From Candidatus Helarchaeota archaeon (GTDB lineage: Archaea > Asgardarchaeota > Lokiarchaeia > Helarchaeales > JABXJV01), in the NCBI GenBank assembly GCA_013375355.1, contig JABXJV010000009.1, positions 1 to 10,500 on the forward strand: a stretch of 10,500 bases of DNA, in the 5' to 3' direction. The notes beneath the pieces are model-generated. The model saw only the letters and a program-made list of their open reading frames with translations, was not told the origin of the DNA and did not search any database. How positions within the stretch are numbered: position 1 is the stretch's first letter; every line of letters begins with the position of its first letter. Positions 1 through 6,731 of the stretch are shown piece after piece. Made by a program: the position numbers and the translations under genes.

Positions 1-1
1 A

Positions 2-670
2 AATAATTACTTAAGCATTAAAGAACCATGGCATCAAATCAAAACAGATAAAATTGCTACAGCAACGACGTTAAATCTATGTATTCAATTGGTTCGCTCT
101 CTTGCAATTTTGTTTTCTCCTTTTATTCCAAATTCTTGCCAAAAAATCTGGGATTTGTTGGGAATTCAAGGTGATATTACGAAAATAGCATGGAATGAAG
201 CATCTGAATTGTTGATTTCATCAGGACATACAATACCCCAACCAGAACCTCTCTTCTATAAAGTTAAAGTAAGAGAATTGAATGCAAAACTTGAATCCAT
301 CAGGAGTGAGAAAACACCAAAAAAAATTGAACATTCGCTAATTTTAAAGCAAATAACCCTTGATGAATTTAAAAAATTGGATATTCGCACAGCAAAGATA
401 AAAGAGGTAAAAAGAATTCCAAATTCTAAAAATTTACTATTATTAAAGATTCAAATTGGGGAAAAAGAACAAAAAATTGTTGCAGGAATAGGTAAACACT
501 ATAAAATGGAAGATCTACATAACAAAATAATAATTGTAATTACAAATCTTGAACCTAAAAAGATACATGGAATTGAATCTAAGGGAATGTTATTAGCTGC
601 AGATTTAAATGGTAAGCCAATTCTTTTAACAACTGATAAAGAAGTCTCTTCAGGTCTAAAAGTAAAATAA
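2..670 (+). CDS. metG: Methionyl-tRNA synthetase, C-terminal part (5' end outside window)
   Basis: This is the end of methionyl-tRNA synthetase, the cytosolic enzyme that charges tRNA-Met with methionine. The frame is open from base 2. The first visible residues read NNYLSIKEPWHQIK, the conserved N-x-Y...PW helix of the anticodon-binding domain, so the catalytic domain lies off the left edge. The TTG at 89 is an internal Leu codon, not a start. The helical anticodon-binding part ends near visible residue 85. A charged linker follows, then a C-terminal EMAP-II/Arc1p-like tRNA-binding OB domain (visible residues about 119-222). It shows LDIRTAKI, the IVAGIGKHY block, NLEPKKIHGIESKGMLLAA and the terminal GLKVK. 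In many archaea this OB domain is a separate protein; here it is fused, as in many bacteria. Stop is TAA at 668-670. The family assignment is very secure. Confidence 0.95.
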   Translation, partial: NNYLSIKEPWHQIKTDKIATATTLNLCIQLVRSLAILFSPFIPNSCQKIWDLLGIQGDITKIAWNEASELLISSGHTIPQPEPLFYKVKVRELNAKLESIRSEKTPKKIEHSLILKQITLDEFKKLDIRTAKIKEVKRIPNSKNLLLLKIQIGEKEQKIVAGIGKHYKMEDLHNKIIIVITNLEPKKIHGIESKGMLLAADLNGKPILLTTDKEVSSGLKVK

Positions 671-898
671 AAAAGTATTAGGACAAGATTTGGGATCATA
701 AGATTCTTGATTATATGTTAGATAACAGACAAATATCAGATCTGTATCCTCTATCAAAATATTCAAAAACATCTTTTTTCCTAAATAACTAAAATTTAAT
801 AAATGAAGGAACAATATAATTCTAGAAAAAAATACATAATATCAAATTAAGTATTAAAAAAGACATGAAATGAGCAACGGGGAAGGCGTTGTAATAAA

Positions 899-1447
899 AT
901 GGCAGAAGCAGAAAAGGATCTTGAGAAAGTGAGAAGTGAATTAAAAGAATTAGTAGATAATTATACCAAAGTTCTAAGGGAACTTCCTCTTGTTGATCTA
1001 GAATCAGCCAATTATGACCTCGAAAGCATTATTAATAATTTAAAAGATAAAGAGGACGAAATGAGAAAAAGCGAAGACGATATGAATAATTTCTTTCAAA
1101 CTACGTTGAAAATGCTTGAATTGAGAGTCAATTCTAACATCTTACATCAACATTTTATTGGTTGTCTAAATGTAGCAAGCAATTGTGAAGATTTAATGTG
1201 CTTTAAGATTTTCATGTCTCAAGCTTACACTGCATACTTGCAACAACTAACTTTTGTAAAAAAATTCTTGGAAATCTTCAACGAGATAAATATCAATGAT
1301 TTAATAAAACAACTTAAGTTTTTTGAAACTAATATAGAGGTTTTGAAGTCATTTGATTCACGTTCACAACAATTTTTAGATAAAATGGACAAAATGGTCC
1401 AAGACTTAAACGAAAAAACAAAAGAACTTCCTACAAAATTATATTAA
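899..1447 (+). CDS. Predicted coiled-coil protein of unknown function
   Basis: I do not recognise this 182-residue protein. It is highly charged and almost entirely helix-compatible, with heptad-like stretches at residues 1-75 (MAEAEKDLEKVRSELKELV onward) and again at about 115-178. It has no signal peptide or membrane segment, so it is probably cytosolic. A short central section (83-101) holds His83, His85, Cys89, Cys96 and Cys101; metal binding is conceivable but unproven. ATG at 899 is preceded by GGGGAAGG at 879-886, a purine-rich possible ribosome-binding site with a long 12-base spacer. A different frame starting at ATG 870 reads MSNGEGVVIK directly before this ATG, so the true N-terminus could lie upstream if one A is missing from the A run at 896-899. 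The next gene follows 40 bases downstream on the same strand and may be co-transcribed. Confidence 0.7.
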   Translation: MAEAEKDLEKVRSELKELVDNYTKVLRELPLVDLESANYDLESIINNLKDKEDEMRKSEDDMNNFFQTTLKMLELRVNSNILHQHFIGCLNVASNCEDLMCFKIFMSQAYTAYLQQLTFVKKFLEIFNEININDLIKQLKFFETNIEVLKSFDSRSQQFLDKMDKMVQDLNEKTKELPTKLY

Positions 1448-1453
1448 ATAAAA

Positions 1454-1473
1454 TTCTTTTTCTGTCTCTTTTT
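1454..1473 (+). terminator. Pyrimidine-rich tract, possible archaeal terminator
   Basis: A T-dominated tract, TTCTTTTTCTGTCTCTTTTT, begins a few bases after the coiled-coil gene's stop codon, with no hairpin before it. Archaeal transcription often ends in such T-rich runs. It also sits only about 15 bases before the next start codon, so partial readthrough into the glycosyltransferase-like gene is equally possible. Weak call. Confidence 0.25.
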
Positions 1474-1487
1474 GTGAATGATTAATA

Positions 1488-2600
1488 TTGAAAAACATTG
1501 CATACTATATAACAACTCATGGTCTTGGGCACGCTACAAGAAGCATAGCTATCATTCGTGAGCTATTAAAGGATCCAAAGTTACAAATTTATATTTGTAG
1601 CAAATTGCCTAAGAATTATTTAAATGGATGTTTTCACTCTAATTCTATAAAATTCCATGAGTCTGATACTCTTTTTGGAGTTCGTTACAAAGAACTGCTC
1701 CAAGTGGATATAGAAAAAAGTATAGATATATTTAGAGATGGAATTAAAAAACAAGAAAAATATATTGAAAAAGAATTAGAATTTTGTAAAAAAAACAATA
1801 TCGATCTAATAATTTGTGATATTTGTCCATTCCCATTTGATGTAGCTGATAAATTAAAGATTCCTTCTATTGCAATTTCGAATTTTGATTGGTATACCAT
1901 ATTCAAACACATAATTAATCAGAAAAAATCGCACGATTTATATGAAAATTTGGAAATTTTAAGAGAATCCTATGAAAAAGCGGATTTATTATTAAGACTT
2001 CCATTTTCCATTGATATGAAATTTTTCAAGAAAAAATTAAATGTTTCTCTTGTTGTTAGGGAATTAACCAGGGATAAAACCGAAATTAGATCGGTTTTTA
2101 ATTTGGAAGAGGATGTTTTATTAATATTTTATGGATTAACTGATTATACATTTACTACCGATGAATTAATTAAAAAATTTGATATTTTAAATACCAAACA
2201 TAAAGAATTGAAGATTTTTTTTTCGAAATTTTTAAAAAAATATATTCCTAAAAGAGAATATTTTAGATTCATCCTAGAGGAAGACCAAGAATCCCAAGAT
2301 TATGTAGCTGCAAGTGATCTGGTTATTGGAAAAGTGGGTTATGGAACAGTTAGTGAATGTGTCGCTTATAAGAAGCCTCTCATCTATACTACGAGAAAAG
2401 ATTTTCTTGAAGATATAGGGCTTGCAAAAGGTATAGAGATGTTTGGAAAAGGAAAATACTATACGCCAAAGGCATTATTAAATGGAGAATTTGAAAATTT
2501 GGTCAATTTAACCTATGAATTAAGTAAAAAATCTATAAGTAATGAAATTGCAATTAATGGAGCACTTGAGGTATTTCAGATTATAAAAAAATTTATTTAA
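1488..2600 (+). CDS. GT-B glycosyltransferase-like protein related to the L-arabinokinase N-terminal domain
   Basis: A 370-residue protein with a two-lobed GT-B glycosyltransferase layout (MurG/GT28-like). The N-terminus carries YYITTHGLGHATRS (6-19), the glycine-rich loop after the first strand. A second conserved block at 109-135 contains CDICPFPFDVADKLKIPSIA and then SNFDW. The C-terminal lobe has IGKVGYGTVSECVAYKKPLI (280-299), where GT-B proteins bind the nucleotide-sugar, followed by YTTRKDFLED. The combination of GHATR, SNFDW, GKxGYGTVSE and R-x-D-F-x-E closely recalls the N-terminal half of plant L-arabinokinase, but no GHMP kinase domain follows. It probably acts on a sugar nucleotide in the cytosol; donor and acceptor cannot be told. 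The start is TTG at 1488: an in-frame TGA lies at 1479-1481, and the N-terminal strand begins immediately, so no later start fits. It lies 40 bases after the coiled-coil gene. Confidence 0.82.
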   Translation: MKNIAYYITTHGLGHATRSIAIIRELLKDPKLQIYICSKLPKNYLNGCFHSNSIKFHESDTLFGVRYKELLQVDIEKSIDIFRDGIKKQEKYIEKELEFCKKNNIDLIICDICPFPFDVADKLKIPSIAISNFDWYTIFKHIINQKKSHDLYENLEILRESYEKADLLLRLPFSIDMKFFKKKLNVSLVVRELTRDKTEIRSVFNLEEDVLLIFYGLTDYTFTTDELIKKFDILNTKHKELKIFFSKFLKKYIPKREYFRFILEEDQESQDYVAASDLVIGKVGYGTVSECVAYKKPLIYTTRKDFLEDIGLAKGIEMFGKGKYYTPKALLNGEFENLVNLTYELSKKSISNEIAINGALEVFQIIKKFI

Positions 2601-2793
2601 TTTAATATTGCGAAATTTTTAAACTTCAAAACTTTTAATTGAGATTACAAAAATGAATTTAAATAGAATAAAGAATTTATGAAATAAGTATTAATAATTC
2701 AAATAAAATTTACAAAATTCTAGTAAAATTTTTCCGAAATTACCAATCTCGCGCCTAGAATAATAATTTAAAATCTGTTGGTGCAAATAAAAT

Positions 2794-3564
2794 ATGATCC
2801 TTGGTATTTTGGTTATGAGCAAGGGTGGAATTCCTTTGTATCGTGATTTTTGGACTGAGCAAATGAGCCCAATTACTGGTTCTACGGTCCTTGTTGCTGG
2901 ATTTTTAAATGCATTAACAAATTTTGCAACACAATTTAATTGGGAAGCTCAGAAAATACTCTTTAAACCGGTTAAAAAAACAGATCGGGAAAATTTTGAA
3001 ATCCTTTTTGAAGAAATTGGAGATTTTGACATAATACTCTTTTTAGATAGTTTTCATTTCAGAAATCAACTTAAGATTAAAATTAACTATATATATGAAA
3101 ACATTTTAAAGAATTATAGTCCCTCAACCTCTGAAATGGACGAAATTGACGAAAATGATGCATCAGAAATTAGAAAAATACTAATGAATTATAAAGAAAA
3201 AGATGTAATAATGCAAAAGCTCATGGATTTAGAGGAAATTGGAGAAACGTTTATTATAGAGTATGACGTTAGGAGCATTTTTCTACGAACAGAAGATGGG
3301 GACATTCTATGGCATCACTCTAAAGGGCTAAAAAAAGACGAAATTGAATTTCTCCTGAGAAAGATACAATCTCATGAAGAAGAAATTGTGGGTGCTGAAG
3401 GAGCCAGATGGACGATGACATTGGATAAACAAGGAACACCTGCAATATTATGCGAAATAACTAAGAGTCCTTTTCTTTATGGTTTTATTGTAGATGAGAA
3501 TTCTGCGTTAGGACCCATTTCAGATGAGCTTTCATTTCAATTTGACAAAATTTTGAAGTTATAA
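2794..3564 (+). CDS. Longin/roadblock-like two-domain protein, Asgard type (function unknown)
   Basis: A 256-residue soluble protein. Residues 1-47 (ILGILVMSKGGIPLY, then VLVAGFLNALTNFA) have the strand-turn-strand then amphipathic-helix pattern of longin or roadblock folds: a hydrophobic strand, a Gly-x-Pro-x-Tyr turn and a G-F-x-x-A helix. Strands continue to about residue 86 (FDIILFLDS). An acidic, Ser-rich linker (about 110-125) follows. The second half repeats the pattern more loosely: strands at 158-175 (SIFLRTEDGDILWH), a helix at 181-198, then strands at 204-222 and 228-233. Proteins of this kind are abundant in Asgard archaea, where longin and roadblock proteins are thought to partner small GTPases; no GTPase is encoded here. 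The fold call is pattern-based, and function is unknown. ATG at 2794 lies 21-30 bases after a TATA-like AATTTAAAAT (2764-2773), so the transcript may be nearly leaderless; GGTG at 2780-2783 is a weak alternative ribosome site. Confidence 0.65.
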   Translation: MILGILVMSKGGIPLYRDFWTEQMSPITGSTVLVAGFLNALTNFATQFNWEAQKILFKPVKKTDRENFEILFEEIGDFDIILFLDSFHFRNQLKIKINYIYENILKNYSPSTSEMDEIDENDASEIRKILMNYKEKDVIMQKLMDLEEIGETFIIEYDVRSIFLRTEDGDILWHHSKGLKKDEIEFLLRKIQSHEEEIVGAEGARWTMTLDKQGTPAILCEITKSPFLYGFIVDENSALGPISDELSFQFDKILKL

Positions 3565-3592
3565 ATCATATTATTTTAATGTAAGGATTAGA

Positions 3593-3604
3593 GGGAAAAA
3601 GAAA
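3593..3604 (-). terminator. T-rich terminator candidate after the Fe-S protein gene
   Basis: On the minus strand the sequence about 20 bases past the stop codon of the Fe-S gene reads TTTCTTTTTCCC. The 60-base gap separates two convergent genes, which is where a terminator is needed. No strong stem precedes it, as is common in archaea. Low confidence. Confidence 0.3.
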
Positions 3605-3624
3605 CGTTTATTCAAGCGTTAAAA

Positions 3625-4728
3625 TTAATTTAAAGTTTTCTTTTTACCTTCTAAAATTGCAAAACCTAACTCAAGTACTCTTTCGAATGGTTCCTCTCGG
3701 TCCGGTCTTAATTGTAAGGTTATTGCGTCTTCGGAACAATCAGCTGCACATAAACCACATCCAAGACATTTCTCCCTATCTACTACAGCATTTTCTTCTA
3801 ATGTTATTGCTCTCACAGGACATCTATCTACACATAATCCACAACCGACACATTTTTCTTGTTGGATGACTGATTCGAACAAAGCATTAAAAAATTTGTG
3901 TTTATTATGACCTTTTTTTGTTATCCCTTTCATTAATACACAACAACAGGGGCAGCAATTACAAATATTAGATAAATGTTTTGAGTTAGCACCGGCATGA
4001 ACCAGTCCAGCTTTGTCAGTCTCCTCTATTATTTTTATTGCCTCCTCTGCACTAATTTCTCTACCCCATTCGTTTTCAATATAATACTCTGCCGCTGCTC
4101 CGAAACTCAGACAAGTTTCCATGGGATAATCACATCCATCACCAGTTAATTTAGTCTCTTTACGGCAAACACAATCAGCTACAGCAATTTTTCTAGCTTT
4201 TTTAATACTTTCCTTTAATTTATGATATGGAAAGAGTACAGTTCCTGATTCTATCGTTTCATCAACAGGTAGAACTTTAAATCCTGGAACATTGCTTGCT
4301 CCTATTTCCCTTAGACTAGCCTCCTCATAATATTTCTTATAGAGTTTTGCAAGCTCTTTGTCAATTTTAATTACTGAATATTCATATAAACCAATCATAA
4401 AAGGTGCTGCATTATAATAAGTTTTTCCTTCTCGTCGAACTCTGAAAATAAGTCCCTTTTTTGACATTGATTCGAGTTTATCCTCTATTATTTTTTTTTC
4501 CATATTTAATCTTCTTGATATTTTTCTTACAATCGTTTTGACAGTATCTGGAATAGGGGTTAAGTGAACCACAATCTTAGCTTCATCTTCAGTAAAAAGT
4601 TTTTTAAGTATCTCAATTTCAACCCCTGATGAAGTCTTAGGGAATCCTATTGGAAAAGTGTCCAAAAATTCTCTTAATTTATTATAAATACTAGCTGACA
4701 TCTCTATTAACTCGATTATATTTTTCAT
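3625..4728 (-). CDS. Winged-helix 4Fe-4S protein with Cys-rich middle domain and C-terminal 2[4Fe-4S] ferredoxin
   Basis: A 367-residue cytosolic protein in three parts. Residues 27-115 contain FPKTSSGVEIEILKKLFTED and a helix-turn-helix-like segment that ends in a wing-like KKGLIFRVRREGKTYY, followed by PFMIGLYEY. This is the N-terminal region of a widespread anaerobe and archaeal Fe-S family. The middle section carries CVC (186-188), C199 and C206 with a CLSFG motif, then the very dense CNCCPCCC (256-263). The C-terminus is a bacterial-type ferredoxin with CVGCGLCVDRC (293-303, then P) and CLGCGLCAADC (321-331), enough ligands for two [4Fe-4S] clusters. An electron-transfer or redox-sensing role is likely; the exact partner is unknown. 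The ATG at 4728 has an almost absent leader if the TATA-like box at 4756-4767 is used. It is divergent from the CooC-like gene, which suggests joint control. Fe-S assignment is very secure; DNA binding by the N-terminal part is only inferred. Confidence 0.9.
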   Translation of the reverse strand: MKNIIELIEMSASIYNKLREFLDTFPIGFPKTSSGVEIEILKKLFTEDEAKIVVHLTPIPDTVKTIVRKISRRLNMEKKIIEDKLESMSKKGLIFRVRREGKTYYNAAPFMIGLYEYSVIKIDKELAKLYKKYYEEASLREIGASNVPGFKVLPVDETIESGTVLFPYHKLKESIKKARKIAVADCVCRKETKLTGDGCDYPMETCLSFGAAAEYYIENEWGREISAEEAIKIIEETDKAGLVHAGANSKHLSNICNCCPCCCVLMKGITKKGHNKHKFFNALFESVIQQEKCVGCGLCVDRCPVRAITLEENAVVDREKCLGCGLCAADCSEDAITLQLRPDREEPFERVLELGFAILEGKKKTLN

Positions 4729-4857
4729 TAGCGCTTATATTGGATAGGCAATTTTTTTTATAAAAATATGTGTTGTTAATTTGGAAAATTAATTTTAATA
4801 ATATTAAGTTAAAGTATCTTTGTTATATGATGTTTAATATTATTTGAGATGTTTATT
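4729..4857. promoter_or_regulatory. Divergent promoter region of the Fe-S protein and CooC-like genes
   Basis: This AT-rich gap must hold promoters for both flanking genes. For the minus-strand gene, TTTTATAAAAAT at 4756-4767 is a good TATA-like box; it would place transcription start roughly 8-10 bases before the ATG at 4728. For the plus-strand gene, TTTAATAATATTAAG near 4793-4807 or TTATATGA near 4823-4830 could serve. AGCGCT at 4730-4735 is a short palindrome beside the minus-strand start. GAGATG at 4846-4851 looks like a ribosome site for the ATG at 4858. Confidence 0.4.
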
Positions 4858-5649
4858 ATGGGAATTAAAATCAGCGTAGCTGGCAAGGGCGGTGTTGGTA
4901 AAACTACTTTAGCTGGAACATTAGCCCGTTTATTTGCAAAAGATAAAAAATATAATGTTCTTGCAGTTGATACAGATCCAGCTTTAAATCTCTTCTCTGC
5001 ATTAGGTATATCAAAAGAGGAGTTTGAAAAGATCGAACCTATTAGTGAACAAAGCAAACTGATAGAAGAAAGAGCTGGAAAACCTGGTGGAATATTTAAA
5101 GTAAATCCAAAAGTTTCCGATATACCAGAGAAATTCAGTATTACAGGACCAGATGGATTAAAATTAATTAAAATTGGAACAATTGATAAAGCAGGTACTG
5201 GTTGTTTATGCCCGAGTAATGCTTTTATTCGTGCTTTACTTTTCCATTTCGTATTAAACCCTAATGATGTTGTTATTATTGATATGGAAGCTGGAATTGA
5301 GCATTTAGGAAGGGGGGTTGCTCAAAATGTCGATATTATGCTTATCGTTGTGGAACCAGGTTCCAGATCTTTTCAATTAGCCAAAAAAATTCAGAAATTA
5401 GGGAATGATTTAGGAGTTAAAAAAATCTATGTAGTTGCAAATAAAATTGGGAGTTCTGAAGAAGAAAAGTTCGTTAAAGAGGCTTCTTCGGATATGGGTT
5501 TGGAGTTGCTTGGCATTATGCCGCTGGATAGAAAACTTGTTGAGGCAGATTTAAAAGGTGTCGCTCCAATCGATTATATTCCAGATTCAAAACCTATGCA
5601 AGCTGTAAAAGAGATTAAATCAAAAATTCTGGATATAATAGGAAACTAA
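4858..5649 (+). CDS. cooC: CooC-like P-loop ATPase (CO dehydrogenase nickel-insertion accessory family)
   Basis: A MinD/ParA-type SIMIBI ATPase of 263 residues from this start. The N-terminus reads MGIKISVAGKGGVGKTT with a deviant Walker A (GKGGVGKT, residues 9-16), followed by VDTDPALN (37-44), the switch-I-like region. GCLCP supplies the C-x-C pair (Cys116, Cys118) that in CooC binds metal at the dimer interface. VVIIDMEAGIEHLGRG (138-153) is the Walker B block typical of CooC, and VANKI (193-197) contributes to nucleotide recognition. CooC proteins use ATP-driven dimerisation to load nickel into the C-cluster of CO dehydrogenase. No such enzyme is in this window, so the client is presumed to be elsewhere. 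An ATG also exists at 4849, but GAG abuts it directly; GAGATG lies 6 bases before the ATG at 4858, which also gives the usual short N-terminus. It is divergent from the Fe-S protein gene and convergent with the SDR gene. Confidence 0.9.
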   Translation: MGIKISVAGKGGVGKTTLAGTLARLFAKDKKYNVLAVDTDPALNLFSALGISKEEFEKIEPISEQSKLIEERAGKPGGIFKVNPKVSDIPEKFSITGPDGLKLIKIGTIDKAGTGCLCPSNAFIRALLFHFVLNPNDVVIIDMEAGIEHLGRGVAQNVDIMLIVVEPGSRSFQLAKKIQKLGNDLGVKKIYVVANKIGSSEEEKFVKEASSDMGLELLGIMPLDRKLVEADLKGVAPIDYIPDSKPMQAVKEIKSKILDIIGN

Positions 5650-5652
5650 TTT

Positions 5653-5671
5653 ATTTATTAAAAAAATAAAT
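5653..5671. terminator. AT-only stem-loop between convergent CooC and SDR genes
   Basis: ATTTATT (5653-5659) and AATAAAT (5665-5671) form a perfect 7-base inverted repeat around an AAAAA loop. It lies in the 32-base gap between two convergent stop codons. It could act as a two-way terminator, but an AT-only stem is weak and could be chance in this composition. Confidence 0.35.
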
Positions 5672-5681
5672 GTTTAGAATT

Positions 5682-6461
5682 TTACATTTTTCTACCTGCA
5701 GCGACTTGTAAAACTTCTCCTGTTATATAACTGCTTACATCCGAGGAAAAAAACAATATTGCGTGTGAAATATCTTGAGTTGTTCCCAATTTTGGACCTA
5801 CATCAGGTTGTCTTTGTAAAATTAATGCCTTTTCGATATTTCCTCTTAATTTATCATCTTTTACAAAATAATCTGTTAGGGCAGTATGGACTAATCCTGG
5901 AGCAATAGTATTACAAGTGATACCTAAATAACCCAATTCTTGAGCTATTGTCTTACATAAGCCAACTACACCAGCCTTCGCAGTAGCATAATTAGATTGT
6001 CCTCGATTACCTCTATATGCCATACTGGCTATCATAATTATTCTTCCATATTTCTGTTTCTTCATAATTGGCGTAACAGCTTTACAAAACCGCCAATAAC
6101 CTTTTAAATTCACATCTAAAACTAAATCATAGTCTTCTTCTGGCATTTTGTGAATCATATTATCGCGAAGAATTCCAGCGTTACAAACTAAAATATCTAC
6201 TCTTCCAAATTTATCCATACATTTTTTTACGCAGTTTTCGACTTCTTCTGTTTTTGAAACATCACATTTGACTGCAATTGCATTTCTACCTTTTTTCTTT
6301 ATTATATCCTCGACTTCTTTAGCTCCATTTTCATTGATATCTGCAATTACAACATTGGCTCCTTCCTCGGAAAAATCTAAACACGTTTGTTTTCCAATAC
6401 CGCTTGCGCCACCAGTCACAATCGCGGTTTTTCCTTTTAAATTTAAATCCATTTTTAGCAT
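5682..6461 (-). CDS. Short-chain dehydrogenase/reductase, FabG/3-hydroxyacyl dehydrogenase-like
   Basis: A 259-residue classical SDR oxidoreductase. Visible motifs, in order: TGGASGIG cofactor loop (16-23); Asp41 at the end of the second strand (VVIADIN), which favours NAD(H) over NADP(H); CDV (66-68) contacting the adenine; NAG (94-96); Asn118 in VNLKG; and the catalytic Ser146, Tyr158 and Lys162 in SNYATAK. IAPGLVHTAL (186-195) is the substrate-loop entrance. The usual spacing from Ser to Tyr is 13 residues; here it is 12, so the loop is one residue shorter and Ala145 occupies the standard position. Likely substrates are 3-oxoacyl or 3-hydroxyacyl thioesters, but SDR substrate prediction is unreliable. 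The start at 6461 is followed by Met4, an alternative start. AGGAG (6465-6469) lies only 3 bases before Met1 and 12 before Met4, so neither is clearly better. The gene is transcribed alone. Confidence 0.88.
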   Translation of the reverse strand: MLKMDLNLKGKTAIVTGGASGIGKQTCLDFSEEGANVVIADINENGAKEVEDIIKKKGRNAIAVKCDVSKTEEVENCVKKCMDKFGRVDILVCNAGILRDNMIHKMPEEDYDLVLDVNLKGYWRFCKAVTPIMKKQKYGRIIMIASMAYRGNRGQSNYATAKAGVVGLCKTIAQELGYLGITCNTIAPGLVHTALTDYFVKDDKLRGNIEKALILQRQPDVGPKLGTTQDISHAILFFSSDVSSYITGEVLQVAAGRKM

Positions 6462-6474
6462 TTGCTCCTATTTT

Positions 6475-6531
6475 AATTAAATCACGTATAATTATCAATT
6501 GATTTAATTCGATCGGAAATTATTTTAAATC
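6475..6531 (-). promoter_or_regulatory. Three regularly spaced TTAAATC/GATTTAA elements upstream of the SDR gene
   Basis: TTAAATC occurs at 6477-6483, its reverse complement GATTTAA at 6501-6507, and TTAAATC again at 6525-6531. Successive copies are exactly 24 bases apart. The first two extend to a perfect 10-base inverted repeat with a 15-base spacer. They lie just upstream of the SDR start and would overlap its promoter or leader, so they could be operator half-sites. The elements contain few G or C bases, so chance is a real alternative. Confidence 0.3.
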
Positions 6532-6718
6532 TTTTTAAATTCATATTTCTTTATTTTTTAATTAAAATGGCTAATTTATTGAAATTATTTTATAGTTATT
6601 TCTTATTATATTTCCAAAAATGCATCGAATCTAGTCATTTTCTTAAAAAACCAAACGCTTTTATATTGAACTGTAATAATTCTCTCTAAATTGAAAAAAG
6701 TTAAAAGAATTAAAAACT

Positions 6719-6731
6719 AAATATTTAAATA
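6719..6731 (+). promoter_or_regulatory. TATA-like box for the membrane-protein gene
   Basis: AAATATTTAAATA, with the preceding purine run AAAAACT as a possible BRE, is the best archaeal TATA-box match in this spacer. Transcription would start about 25 bases downstream, near 6750, giving a leader of roughly 45-50 bases. The two palindromes that follow fall between the box and that predicted start, which supports a repression model. Confidence 0.45.

Noticed and set aside
89..91. TTG as the start of the first gene
   Set aside because: The frame is open upstream to base 2 and encodes the conserved MetRS N-x-Y...PW segment, so this TTG is an internal leucine codon.
671..898. Search for a tRNA or small RNA between metG and the coiled-coil gene
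   Set aside because: No GC-rich stem pattern or T-loop-like GGTTCRA motif was found; the region is plain AT-rich spacer with only a short T run near 774-780.
2601..2793. Repeated AAAATTT-type motifs before the longin-like gene
   Set aside because: They are low-complexity A/T runs without regular spacing or clear symmetry beyond base composition.
3603..3620. AACG...CGTT inverted repeat between convergent genes
   Set aside because: A four-base stem with a ten-base loop is not distinguishable from chance.
6567..6689. A 40-codon frame starting MANLLKLFYSYF in the SDR/membrane-protein spacer
   Set aside because: No ribosome site, no recognisable pattern, and AT-rich spacers produce such frames readily.
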